Positions 23,149-31,530 of a stretch of 64,000 nt of DNA are shown in pieces (positions within the stretch are counted from its first letter, which is position 1; each line of letters opens with the position of its first letter). A model generated the notes under the pieces. The model was not told the DNA's origin and did not search any database. It was given only the letters and a program-made list of their open reading frames with translations. The stretch comes from Tausonia pullulans (lineage: Eukaryota; Basidiomycota; Tremellomycetes; Cystofilobasidiales; Mrakiaceae), in assembly GCA_951802195.1 (NCBI GenBank), contig OX637625.1, forward strand, positions 930,001 to 994,000, read 5' to 3'. Position numbers and translations under genes: made by a program.

Positions 23149-23221
23149 TGCCTCGAGCCTGGCTCGAACAGGCCACCTTACGCTCTTCAGGCGTACGCTC
23201 TACCAGATGAGCTATCGAGGC
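23149..23221 (-). tRNA. tRNA-Phe(GAA)
   Basis: A 73-nt cloverleaf; acceptor GCCTCGA/TCGAGGC; anticodon arm TACGC-CTGAAGA-GCGTA gives GAA. It has no intron, although Phe tRNA genes of many fungi do. Confidence 0.93.
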
Positions 23222-23545
23222 AGTCGTGGTGGTCACCGATGGACCACATCAATACAAAACACACAACCCACTCCCGTCTCTTCCATGGCCAGGCGAGATG
23301 ATGGACGACAGCTGAATCGGACAGACTCCGGCCAACGGCATCTCGGCGGGAGGCCAACAGTGGGTGGCCGCCGATACTGCAAGGGACGAGGATGCAGCTT
23401 GCGGGGATCGGTAGGGTGGTCCGTGAGCGGCACAGCAATAGAAGAGCGAGACGCCAGGTCGACAGACAAGAACGAGACGCCAGGTTGATCGGCAAGATCG
23501 AGGGGCCAGGTCCAGGTCGATCGGCAGGACGACCGACAAAAATCT

Positions 23546-23619
23546 TGATCAATGAGGGGGTCGAACCCGCGACCTTGGCGTTATTAGCACCACGCTCTAA
23601 CCAACTGAGCTAATCGATC
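23546..23619 (-). tRNA. tRNA-Ile(AAT)
   Basis: A 74-nt cloverleaf; acceptor GATCGAT/ATTGATC; anticodon arm TGGTG-CTAATAA-CGCCA gives AAT; one mismatch in the T stem. Confidence 0.9.
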
Positions 23620-23689
23620 AACTGTCGGACAGTGACCGCAAGTGTCAGGCACGCGATGCCTTCACAAGCGCCCGTGCCAGCCATCTGTC

Positions 23690-23774
23690 TCTCCCTCTAT
23701 CTAGCTACGACTCGCTGTCGCTCATAGGGGTACCTCGTTCTCTACGTATAACTCATGGCTTTGATACAAAAAAA
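23690..23774 (+). mobile_element. LINE 3'-tail fragment, upstream of tRNA-Ile
   Basis: About 85 bp of LINE 3' end (CTATCTAGCTACGA to GATACAAAAAAA), 5'-truncated, about 70 bp upstream of tRNA-Ile and divergent from it. In array copy 2 the same tail is cut in two by an inversion breakpoint. Confidence 0.85.
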
Positions 23775-24415
23775 GCGAGAAGAAACAAGGAAAAAGAAAA
23801 AAGGAAAAAAATAAAAATAAAATAAAAATAATAAAAAAGGGACAGCATCCAACGCACGCTCTGTCCCGCTGCCCCGGATGAGTCCTCCGTCCATCTCTTC
23901 GACGAGCCTGTCCTGTCGTGCGCGCCGTCTGGACCGCTGCCGTGTGCGTCTCGCCTCGCCTTGTCCCATTATGTCCCACTACAACATGGACCCACTACAA
24001 CATGGACCAGAAAAGAGATGCTCTCGACGCCCCGCAAAAAGGAAGTTTTCGAAGATGGCAGGATTCGAACCTACGCGGCCAAAGGCCAACAGCTAACGAT
24101 CGGGCGCTCCCAGTGTGTGCCCGACTGACAGCGGACAATCCAACACAACCGGGAAGCTGGACTCGTTCGAAACTATCATCGTAACCACTTGATTCCATCT
24201 CCAGACCGACGACTCATGGCAATGACCGCAGAGGTGACCATTACCACCGGCCGCTGCCCAACAGCACGCCGGCCCATTGTCGCACGCCGCAACACTCCAT
24301 CTCCCTACATTGACACAGCTAGCCACCCCCGCATCATCGACCTGTCGACGACTGCACACTGGCCCGCTTCCGTCACCACCTCACCCACCTCGCGCACGAA
24401 GGAGGTCGTGTTGCT
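23708..24415. other. Segment inverted between array copies (ancestral order here)
   Basis: This segment of about 0.7 kb lies in the opposite orientation in copy 2 (59848-60553). The left junction falls inside the LINE tail at 23690-23774, which is continuous here. This copy therefore keeps the older order. Confidence 0.88.
24050..24202 (-). tRNA. tRNA-Ser(CGA), intron about 71 nt
   Basis: Class II tRNA: acceptor GGAGATG/CATCTTC, discriminator G; D arm ATC...GAT; anticodon stem ATAGT/GCTGT; loop TTCGAA gives CGA; long variable arm TGGCCTTTGGCCGC; T arm GTAGG-TTCGAAT-CCTGC. The intron of about 71 nt is unusually long. Position 8 is G here but T in the copy at 60059. Confidence 0.85.
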
Positions 24416-24572
24416 CGTCCCAGCGCTACTTTCTCCCGTCACAAACGACATCGAGGACAGACAACGAACGTCGCGGCCAACGGACGGCCGCCAGGGAAGG
24501 GGCGCAGGAGCTCGAGGGGAGAGGAGCGGAGACGCACGCAGGGCGAGCGCGTCCAGGTCGGAAGCGATTGAC

Positions 24573-26180
24573 TTTTTTTGTATCTAGGTCATGGGTTATA
24601 CGTAGAGAACGAAGTAACCCTATGAGAGATGGTGATTCGTAGCTAGATAGAGGGATTGCGAAGATGAAAGTAGGGGTGGAAGGAAAGCAAAAGATGAGTA
24701 TGGACATAGGCCCATTAGAAAAGGGAAGATACTAAGATGACCAGCTACATCAAGCTTGTCGCAGAGCCAGCCTGGACAGGTTTGAAAGTAACATAGCGGT
24801 TGACCCAGTCGGGTAACTGCTGAGAGAAGGCATTTGCCCTTGGCATCGTCTTGGAGCCAGAAATATCGAGCAAGACTCTGACCTGGTCAGTTGGGACGCC
24901 GGGTAAGCGGGGGTGAAATTGACGCTGGAAAATGATGACACTGTCTCCGGAGGCTTCTACTTGTTTGCGAAACTCCTCCTCCACTCCGTCGGCGTGCTCG
25001 AAGTTCTCCAGCAGGCCTTCCTGCAGGAGCTTGTTTGGGGTTTGGGTATTGTAGCACGCGTGGATCTGAGGCTTCACGCCTCTCACATTCAGCGGGAGGG
25101 CCTGTAGTTGGATCAGGATATCTTGAGCGTTTCCTCGAGAGTTGACTAAGAGGAGCATTCTGCCTTTAGGGTCCTTGACAGGACGGATCAGGAAAGACAG
25201 TCGTTCGTCGCACTTGGAGATTGCGAGAGAGATCTCGAAGGGAGTAGTATCTCGAGGGACTGAAATGGCTAGACAATTCCCGCGATCGGTAGCCAAGGCT
25301 GGGGCGATTGGGGTAGTATCCTGCGGAGGTTGTTGAGCGGCTCCGAAGACGAAGGCGAACCGGGGCTGGGTGCCAGACGAGTCACGTTGCGTCGCAGCTG
25401 AAGTTGTAGGAAAAGCCTGTCTGGCGGTTTTCGCATGTGAGCGGCCGATGGCGTTCGGCTGCGACTTCGCGGCGGCGCGGGTGTTGGCCGAGGTCGCCGG
25501 CGCGGGCGACGCGGCGCCGAGGACGAAGGGAGATTGCTGAGAGAGTGTCTCGCCTGTGGAGCGAGACGGTGTGAGATGCGCCACTTCTGGCGTGAGGGAT
25601 GGAGCGGCATTGAGGCCGCTGATGGCTGAGCTCGACAGTGTGACACGGCCAGTCGAGGGGGTTGCAGGGGTACGGCGGAGAGGGGAGGGAGAAGAGAGGG
25701 GGGCCGTGGGGCTGATGTGGTTGTGGGGCGTGGTAGGGTCGGGGGTAGGAGTAGTAGGGTGGGTGCTATCGGTAGCTTCGGTAGCCTCGGTAGCTTCGGT
25801 AGCTTCGGTAGCCTCGTTGGCCTCGGTAGCCTCGGTGGCTTCTGTAGGCTTGATAGGCTTACTGGGATGGGTAGGGGCGCTAGGGTCACTAGGACTGGTC
25901 GGACGAGAAGGAGAGCCGAGGGTGGGTTTGTTGACGGGCGTGTTGGGACGTTCGTCGATGCGAGAGGGCGTGTTGGTCGCCGTGTCTTGGACGGCGATGG
26001 CCGCCTCGCCCGATCCGCTCTTTTGCTGTGCTGGAGAGGGAGGGCCCAGGGGATCCTCGGGAGCCCTGAGAGATCCCTCGCCCCGCCTGAGGGCTGAGTC
26101 ACTAGGCATATGGTAGGGTGATCTGGGTTGACGTGGTGGCCTGGTGGCCTGGTGGCCTGGTGGTGGTTGTGGTGGGTTGT
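24573..26180 (-). mobile_element. LINE internal-deletion derivative (ORF1 part + 3' tail), upstream of tRNA-Leu
   Basis: The minus-strand element starts near 26180 with the same 5' end type and ORF1 N-terminus as the full LINE. It runs through about 450 codons of ORF1, then jumps straight to the LINE 3' tail (from about 24750), which ends in an A run (T at 24573-24579). The second half of ORF1 (zinc knuckles) and all of ORF2 are missing. It lies about 70 bp upstream of tRNA-Leu(AAG) and is divergent from it. No clear target duplication is seen; copy 2 has different DNA at this place. Confidence 0.85.
24745..26112 (-). CDS. Shortened LINE ORF1 protein without zinc knuckles
   Basis: The open frame parallels the first two thirds of the full ORF1. 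Shared blocks include RGNCLAISVPRDTTPFEISL, AISKCDERLSFLIRPVKDP, LLQEGLLENFEHADGVEEEF and LPGVPTDQVRVLLDISGSKT. It then ends FKPVQAGSATSLM, just before the point where the full protein has its CCHC knuckles. Start chosen at the Met matching ORF1 (MPSDSALRR, about 26112); the frame stays open upstream to 26247, but that part covers the 5' UTR and target flank. It keeps a long open frame despite the deletion, so it may be recent or still expressed. No nucleic-acid-binding knuckle is left, so it could act only through the N-terminal part. Confidence 0.7.
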   Translation of the reverse strand, partial: HMPSDSALRRGEGSLRAPEDPLGPPSPAQQKSGSGEAAIAVQDTATNTPSRIDERPNTPVNKPTLGSPSRPTSPSDPSAPTHPSKPIKPTEATEATEANEATEATEATEATEATDSTHPTTPTPDPTTPHNHISPTAPLSSPSPLRRTPATPSTGRVTLSSSAISGLNAAPSLTPEVAHLTPSRSTGETLSQQSPFVLGAASPAPATSANTRAAAKSQPNAIGRSHAKTARQAFPTTSAATQRDSSGTQPRFAFVFGAAQQPPQDTTPIAPALATDRGNCLAISVPRDTTPFEISLAISKCDERLSFLIRPVKDPKGRMLLLVNSRGNAQDILIQLQALPLNVRGVKPQIHACYNTQTPNKLLQEGLLENFEHADGVEEEFRKQVEASGDSVIIFQRQFHPRLPGVPTDQVRVLLDISGSKTMPRANAFSQQLPDWVNRYVTFKPVQAGSATSLM

Positions 26181-26249
26181 GGTGCGGGGGAGGAGGAGGA
26201 AGACCGAACGACCTGCTGGCGGGCTCGCCCTGCCATCCATACAGCACAC

Positions 26250-26344
26250 GGTCGGATGGCCGAGCGGTCTAAGGCGCTAGCTTAAGGTTCTTCAGTAGAA
26301 CTCGCTAGTCTTCACGGGCATGGGTTCGAATCCCATTCCGATCA
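26250..26344 (+). tRNA. tRNA-Leu(AAG), intron-containing
   Basis: Class II tRNA nearly identical to the Leu(CAG) gene at 21859 in acceptor, D and T arms. The loop begins TTAAG, so the anticodon is AAG; the short intron TCTTCAGTAGAAC-type differs too. Stem CTAGC/GCTAG intact. Confidence 0.9.
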
Positions 26345-26635
26345 TGTTTATTTTCCTCCCTTTTCCTCTCTCCTCTCTTTCCCTCTCTCTGTTTCTTCGC
26401 AGGGGACGTTGAGCCTCCTTAAGCCGCCGCCCAAGCAGGCTGGACGTGACCAGAGACCACGCTTCTCAGCACCGGACCCCGATGGGTTGTCTTCGCCGGC
26501 TGTCACAGCCGGACCGCATACTGTATCTGTTTGTATCTAAGTGGAGGCGATTTGTGCCATGGTGGCCAGGGCCCGGTCCGACGACTGGCGTCCATCGACC
26601 AGCGTCCATCGACCGCTCAGGCTGGATCGTCTGCT

Positions 26636-26735
26636 GCCCTGCTAGCTCAATCGGTAGAGCGTCAGACTCTTATGCAGGATGCTATCATCGTCACTGGTGA
26701 TCTGAAGGTTGGGGGTTCGACCCCCCCGTGGGGCT
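26636..26735 (+). tRNA. tRNA-Lys(CTT), intron about 27 nt
   Basis: Same as the Lys gene at 21045 on the other strand, including the 3' flank TAATGTTTCCTTTTGCAGG. One base at the start of the intron differs (T for G) from the other three Lys copies. Confidence 0.93.
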
Positions 26736-27066
26736 AATGTTTCCTTTTGCAGGCCCTCCTGCTCTCCAGAGCTTCCCCTTGGGTGTGTGGGCCTGGAGGC
26801 AGTCATGTCGGAGAGTGAGGCGATGGTCCGGCGAGGACCTTGCAGGGGCCCAACGGTCCGCCATCTTCTCAGGGCTGCGCATCGTGATGACTTCTACACA
26901 TCCATCAGCCAAGTCACCTCGACTGCCTGCCGCGCGCGTTCGTTGAGCTGAGGGCCTGCGAGGGCCTGTGTTCCCCCCGGGCATGCTCTCGGTGTTGGCG
27001 ACTGAAGCAGAGACGAGATGGAAACCGAGAAAGGACGGTCAGTTGATCTCGTCTGTCGAGTCCATC

Positions 27067-27139
27067 TCTCGGCTAGCTCAGCTGGTAGAGCGTCATACTG
27101 TTAATCTGTAGGTCGACGGTTCGAACCCGTCGCTGAGAG
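27067..27139 (+). tRNA. tRNA-Asn(GTT), one mismatch in anticodon stem
   Basis: Acceptor TCTCGGC/GCTGAGA; loop CTGTTAA gives GTT; T arm GACGG-TTCGAAC-CCGTC. The anticodon stem is TCATA here against TCAGA in the copy at 61766, which leaves a T-C mismatch at 30-40; the D loop also has AGCTGG for AGTTGG. Possibly weakened. Confidence 0.85.
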
Positions 27140-27606
27140 TGTTCTTTTGCACGGCCATCAGAAGAGCGAGCTGCCAGGCATTGGCCGTTGGTTGTTGGCC
27201 GTTGGTTGTTGGCCGTTGGTTGCTGGTCGTTGGAGGCGTCCTGCTGGATCTCGACGAGAGGCGCAGCTCACTGTTCGTGATGTAGGCCACTGCTCTTTCC
27301 AGCTCACCACAAGAGCCGGGGCTTCCCTTGCGGCCCTTACATACCCTAGGTCAGGTCACTTGGTGAGGTCAAGTCGTGGCTCGTGTTGCAGCGTGTCCGG
27401 GTCGCGCTCCTGCCTTGCCGAGGGCTACCTAGTGTCGTTCAATCGGGTCTCTTGCGATCCGACCTAGTGTCTCTTGCCGGGCGAGTTTGTCCCGGAATGC
27501 CCTACTCGGAAACACGTCCTCCGACTTGCCGGCCTCACTAGCTTGCCGCAGCCCCTTCCCGTTTTTTTGTATTTAAGTCTTCCCGTTCCCGGGTATTCTA
27601 CGTCAC

Positions 27607-27614
27607 GGTCCGAG
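27607..27614. repeat. Target-site duplication, LINE 3' side
   Basis: GGTCCGAG is directly repeated at 33482-33489 and occurs once at the empty site 62310-62317. Confidence 0.9.
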
Positions 27615-27852
27615 TTTTTTTTTGTATTTAAGTCATGAGTTATACGTAGAGAACGAGGTAACCCTATGAGAGATGGTGATTCGTAGCTAGATAGAGTGAG
27701 AGCGAAAATGAAAGTAGGGGTGGAAGGAAAATCAAAGATGGGTCATGGACATAGGCCCATTAGAAAAAGGTAAGATATCAAAATGTCCGGCCAATTCAAG
27801 CGGTGGCTATGGTCTATAGTCTAGCCATACTTCTCCACCCCTGACCTGCTGT

Positions 27853-30800
27853 TCACCCAGGATCGATGGCGGCACCGAGGGCAGTACCAGCCATCTGGCC
27901 ACTGCCAGCCATCCACCTCGTACTCGACTGCCAGAGTGTCCGTCGGATTGTGGACGCGATCTTGCGGATTTCCTCGTCCGTGACAGGATCGAGGGCTGGG
28001 ATCTTGCTGTACCTCCGCCTCCGGACGAATCGCCATGTCCGGGCTACAAAGATGCAGTGGAAGAGGAAGACCGCCCTCGGCGGCGACGGTGTCGGGCAGA
28101 CAAGCGTCTGGAGAGAGGGAGGATGGGAGGGGAGTGAAGGCGAGGCACGTGCAGCAGCAGCAGCCGACCAGATAGCGCGCACGACGGGACACGGCTCGTC
28201 GAAGAGGTGGAAGAAGGACTCAACAGGGGCCGTCAGGCACAGCGCACATCGCTTGGACCTGTTGTGCGGTGTAGCGGTTCCGTCGGCGAGGAATGGCGCA
28301 GCAGTGTGCTTTCCTGGGTGGAGGCTGTACAGCGAGAAACGGTGGGCCAAGTCGACGTCTTCGGGCGACGCTTGGGACACGGCCTTGAGCAAGCACCACT
28401 GACGCTTCCAATCGATCTTGGTAAGCGCCGGGAAGTGGTCCTGCCATCCCTTTGGGATGATGAGGTCGTGGTTGGCTAGAGTCCGACTGTGTGCGCCGTG
28501 GGGCTCACGAGGAACGTTCAGCCGGCCAAGGTTTGTGTGGATAGGGAGGAAACCCAGCCGCAACTGGCTATCTGTACCGAACGTAGACATCCAGTGGACA
28601 GCGTTCCTCCAGCGGTCTTGATTCCAATAGCTCATGTCAAAGCTGATTTCTTCGAACCATGCCCGGAGGTAAGCCTGCCAACGTGCAGGGAGAGCTCTTC
28701 GGAGCCTTGGGATGGCATTCCACCAGACGGCTGGGAAGAACCATTGACCTTCCACTGGGGAAAGAAAAACGCCTAACCAGCTGAAGTTGGCGGGCCGGGG
28801 TCCACTGATGAACTCTCCATCCCTGAAGATGGTGCGAGTCAGCATTCTATAAGCTTCTGGATCGAGGCTCATGGTATGGATGATACGCTTGCGAATGCGG
28901 ATCGATGCGGGTAGCTCCGGTCTGAAGAGTACATCGCCAGCCCACTGGGCGCGCGCTTTGATGAGCCGGAAGCGGAGTGGCGTGAAGCCGAAGCCGCCGA
29001 GGTCTCGAGGGGTTTCTAGGCGTTCCCTGCTGACGTCGTGGTGTTTAGATCGGTAGAGGGACTTGTAGGCCGTTGCCTCGAGGTCTGTCAGGATATCGTC
29101 TGGGCACGGCAGGAAGCGGTCCAGGTAGATGACCTTCGAGTAGATGTACTGGTTGATGACGTTGCATCGCGCAAGGAGAGGGAGATCGTGCAGCGGGATG
29201 CGAGCAAGACGAGCCTTCAGCTTGCCGATGATCTCTCGCCAGTGAGCAGGCCCGTTGACCGTGCGACCGCATGGAACGCCGAGGAAGTCGAATGAAAGCG
29301 TTTGGACACGCCACTCGTGGTACCTCGTAGGCGCATCCGTCCGGCATGACCCTAGAGGATACAGGAGTGACTTCTGGTAGTTCAGCTTGCTTGCTGCGGC
29401 TTTCTCGTACTCTCGGAGGCAGACCGTCGCCTCATCGACCTCCGACCAAGTCCGACACCGGATACTGAGATCGTCTGCAAAGAGGAGGACCTTCCGCTCA
29501 TGTAGAGGGGGCGGATTGGCCGGTGGGAGGCGATGGCGGAGCATACATGCCAGCGGCTCCAGGAGGAGGGCGAAGATCGTCGGTGCCGCGGGATCGCCCT
29601 GTCGGACACCAGACCGGATGTCGATGGCTTGGCCCATCCATCCGTTGATCATGAGCCGAGCTGTCTGAGAGGTCATCGTTGAGGTGATCCACGCTGCGGC
29701 GCGTGGGCCGAACCCCATGTGGCTGAGGCAGGGGCCAACGAAGTCGTGCGACACTCTGTCGTATGCCTTCTCAAAGTCGACTTGGGCGAGGACGCCAGGC
29801 AGGAGGTCTTCGTCGTCTATGGCGAGCTGAAGAGAGGAGATGTTACGACCCGAGTCGCGGCCAGGGAGGAAGCCTGTCTGGTCCCCGTCGATGAGGGTGT
29901 CCACAACGGTGAGCAGGCGGCTGTTGATGGCAAGGGAGAAGATGCGCGCGTCAACGTTGATGAGCGAGATCGGACGATAGTTGGCAATCTGATCGCGATC
30001 TCCCTTCTTCTTGAAGATCAGGTGGATATGGGCCTCGCGCTGTGAGGCTGATCGGAGGCCTGTCTCCGGGACGAGGTTCAGTAGGCTGAGGAGGATCGGT
30101 CCGACGACAGCCCATGTGGCCTGGTAGAACTCGACGGGGATCCCGTCACTTCCTGGTGTCTTGTTACGGTTCGATCTGAACGTAGCCCGCCTGAGCTCGT
30201 CCGGTTCGAAGGGTTTCTCGAGGGTCCGACTCTGGGAGTCGTCGAGTGTGTTGGTGACATATTGGAGGGCGTTGGCGTGCTCGGCAGCTGGCGTCGTCTT
30301 GGTCTCATAGAGAGTCGTGTAGAAGGTGTGTGCTGTAGCTAGAATGCTCTCGTTGTTTGCGATGGCTGCGGCTGCTGGGTTGTCGAGAGGCCGCAGGGCT
30401 GCGATAGTGTCGGCCTGGCGGACGATCTTGAGTCGCTGCTTGACGGCATACTCGCTTGTGTTGGCAGGTTCGAGATGGGCTCGAAGAGCGTGGCCTTGGA
30501 GGATCGACCTGTGTGGATCCCCGCCCGACACTCTGCTCATTCGGGCGAGGTGTCTTGAGATGTCTGATGCGTGATCCGCTATCTGAAGCTTGGTCTCGTC
30601 CCAGGCCTCGAAGGGGTCCCTGCTCTCTGTAAGCGCATCGTGGTACCACTCGGGGATATGGAATAGGAAGTATTCGACAAAACCGGTAATCTTCAGAAGG
30701 TGAGTTCCGATCTTGTACGATCCGGGACCGTGCTGTATTGCACCGGGGAAGGTGAGGCTGAGTGCGATCGGCTTGTGGCTAGAGTACAGGTGGCCGGTCG

Positions 30801-31530
30801 GACGTGGTAGGAAGCGCTGTCGCACGGCTCGGCTAGCGAGTAGAGGCGACAGGTAGAAGCGATCAATGCGGCGATCTGCTCGCGTGATGCCAGTATAGTT
30901 GGTGTATTCGCGCTGAAGCGGGTATAGGGATCGGTATGGGTCAGAAAGGGCAAAGTCCCGGGCCAGCCGGCACATTTCCTCCTTTCCTGCGTTCTGGGTA
31001 AATTGGCTCATCCCGTCGAGGTAGCTGTCCTCCACACAGTTCCAATCCCCGCCCAGAAGGAGAGGAATGTCAGAGTGGGCAGGTATCTTGCGAGATAGAG
31101 TAGAGATGAACTCCTTTGTCGAACGGCCGTTTGTTTGGCTGTCTCGGCAGGGGACGTAGACTGCAGCCAATCTGACGGCTTCGCCGGCTATGGTGAAGAC
31201 AGCATCCGTCAGGTTGGTTCGTAAGATGGGGGAGGAGCGGGATATGGATCTGATCCTAGTTGGTGGGGTATCGGGAGGAAGGAATCGAGAGGCATGTCGC
31301 CAGAGGATGGCAGTCTGGCATCCGACCGTAAAGATCGAGCCGAAGCCCATATCTTCACATTCGGCTGTCCAGGTAGCTACCTGATCTGGTGTTGTGCATG
31401 CCACTTCTGAGAGAAGGTATATGTCAGCCTTGGATCGTGAATATAGAGAGAGGAGGAGACTGCGGGCGCGATCTCGCGTGAACACCCTCTGGATGTTCGC
31501 CGCGACGATCTGGACATCGTTGTACACCAT
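27853..31530 (-). CDS. LINE ORF2: AP endonuclease - reverse transcriptase - CCHC
   Basis: This 1225-aa protein nicks target DNA and primes cDNA synthesis. Residues about 1-245 are an exonuclease-endonuclease-phosphatase domain (VAANIQR, LLSEVAC, LLGGDWNCVEDS, RIDRFYLSP, SSHKPIALSL). Residues about 420-760 are a reverse transcriptase: NKTPGSDGIPVEFYQATW, FKKKGDRDQIANYRPISL, QVDFEKAYDRVSHDF, GVRQGDPAAPTIFALLLEPL, and the catalytic LLFADDLSI. Near the C-terminus, CALCLTAPVESFFHLFDEPC is a CCHC-type motif usual in LINEs. No RNase H domain is seen. Its ATG overlaps the ORF1 stop as TAATG (31532-31528). Fully open frame, so likely recently active. Confidence 0.96.
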   Translation of the reverse strand: MVYNDVQIVAANIQRVFTRDRARSLLLSLYSRSKADIYLLSEVACTTPDQVATWTAECEDMGFGSIFTVGCQTAILWRHASRFLPPDTPPTRIRSISRSSPILRTNLTDAVFTIAGEAVRLAAVYVPCRDSQTNGRSTKEFISTLSRKIPAHSDIPLLLGGDWNCVEDSYLDGMSQFTQNAGKEEMCRLARDFALSDPYRSLYPLQREYTNYTGITRADRRIDRFYLSPLLASRAVRQRFLPRPTGHLYSSHKPIALSLTFPGAIQHGPGSYKIGTHLLKITGFVEYFLFHIPEWYHDALTESRDPFEAWDETKLQIADHASDISRHLARMSRVSGGDPHRSILQGHALRAHLEPANTSEYAVKQRLKIVRQADTIAALRPLDNPAAAAIANNESILATAHTFYTTLYETKTTPAAEHANALQYVTNTLDDSQSRTLEKPFEPDELRRATFRSNRNKTPGSDGIPVEFYQATWAVVGPILLSLLNLVPETGLRSASQREAHIHLIFKKKGDRDQIANYRPISLINVDARIFSLAINSRLLTVVDTLIDGDQTGFLPGRDSGRNISSLQLAIDDEDLLPGVLAQVDFEKAYDRVSHDFVGPCLSHMGFGPRAAAWITSTMTSQTARLMINGWMGQAIDIRSGVRQGDPAAPTIFALLLEPLACMLRHRLPPANPPPLHERKVLLFADDLSIRCRTWSEVDEATVCLREYEKAAASKLNYQKSLLYPLGSCRTDAPTRYHEWRVQTLSFDFLGVPCGRTVNGPAHWREIIGKLKARLARIPLHDLPLLARCNVINQYIYSKVIYLDRFLPCPDDILTDLEATAYKSLYRSKHHDVSRERLETPRDLGGFGFTPLRFRLIKARAQWAGDVLFRPELPASIRIRKRIIHTMSLDPEAYRMLTRTIFRDGEFISGPRPANFSWLGVFLSPVEGQWFFPAVWWNAIPRLRRALPARWQAYLRAWFEEISFDMSYWNQDRWRNAVHWMSTFGTDSQLRLGFLPIHTNLGRLNVPREPHGAHSRTLANHDLIIPKGWQDHFPALTKIDWKRQWCLLKAVSQASPEDVDLAHRFSLYSLHPGKHTAAPFLADGTATPHNRSKRCALCLTAPVESFFHLFDEPCPVVRAIWSAAAAARASPSLPSHPPSLQTLVCPTPSPPRAVFLFHCIFVARTWRFVRRRRYSKIPALDPVTDEEIRKIASTIRRTLWQSSTRWMAGSGQMAGTALGAAIDPG

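Noticed and set aside
22471-23301. Open frame of 276 codons, with a 362-codon version at 58587-59675
   Set aside because: It runs through the tRNA-Ala gene and antisense through tRNA-Phe; the frame is open only because of base composition, and the two versions differ in their ends.
25556-26116. Val/Gly-rich plus-strand frames antisense to ORF1, also at 32977-33441 and 27866-28402
   Set aside because: Shadows of the LINE ORFs on the other strand; no independent domain.
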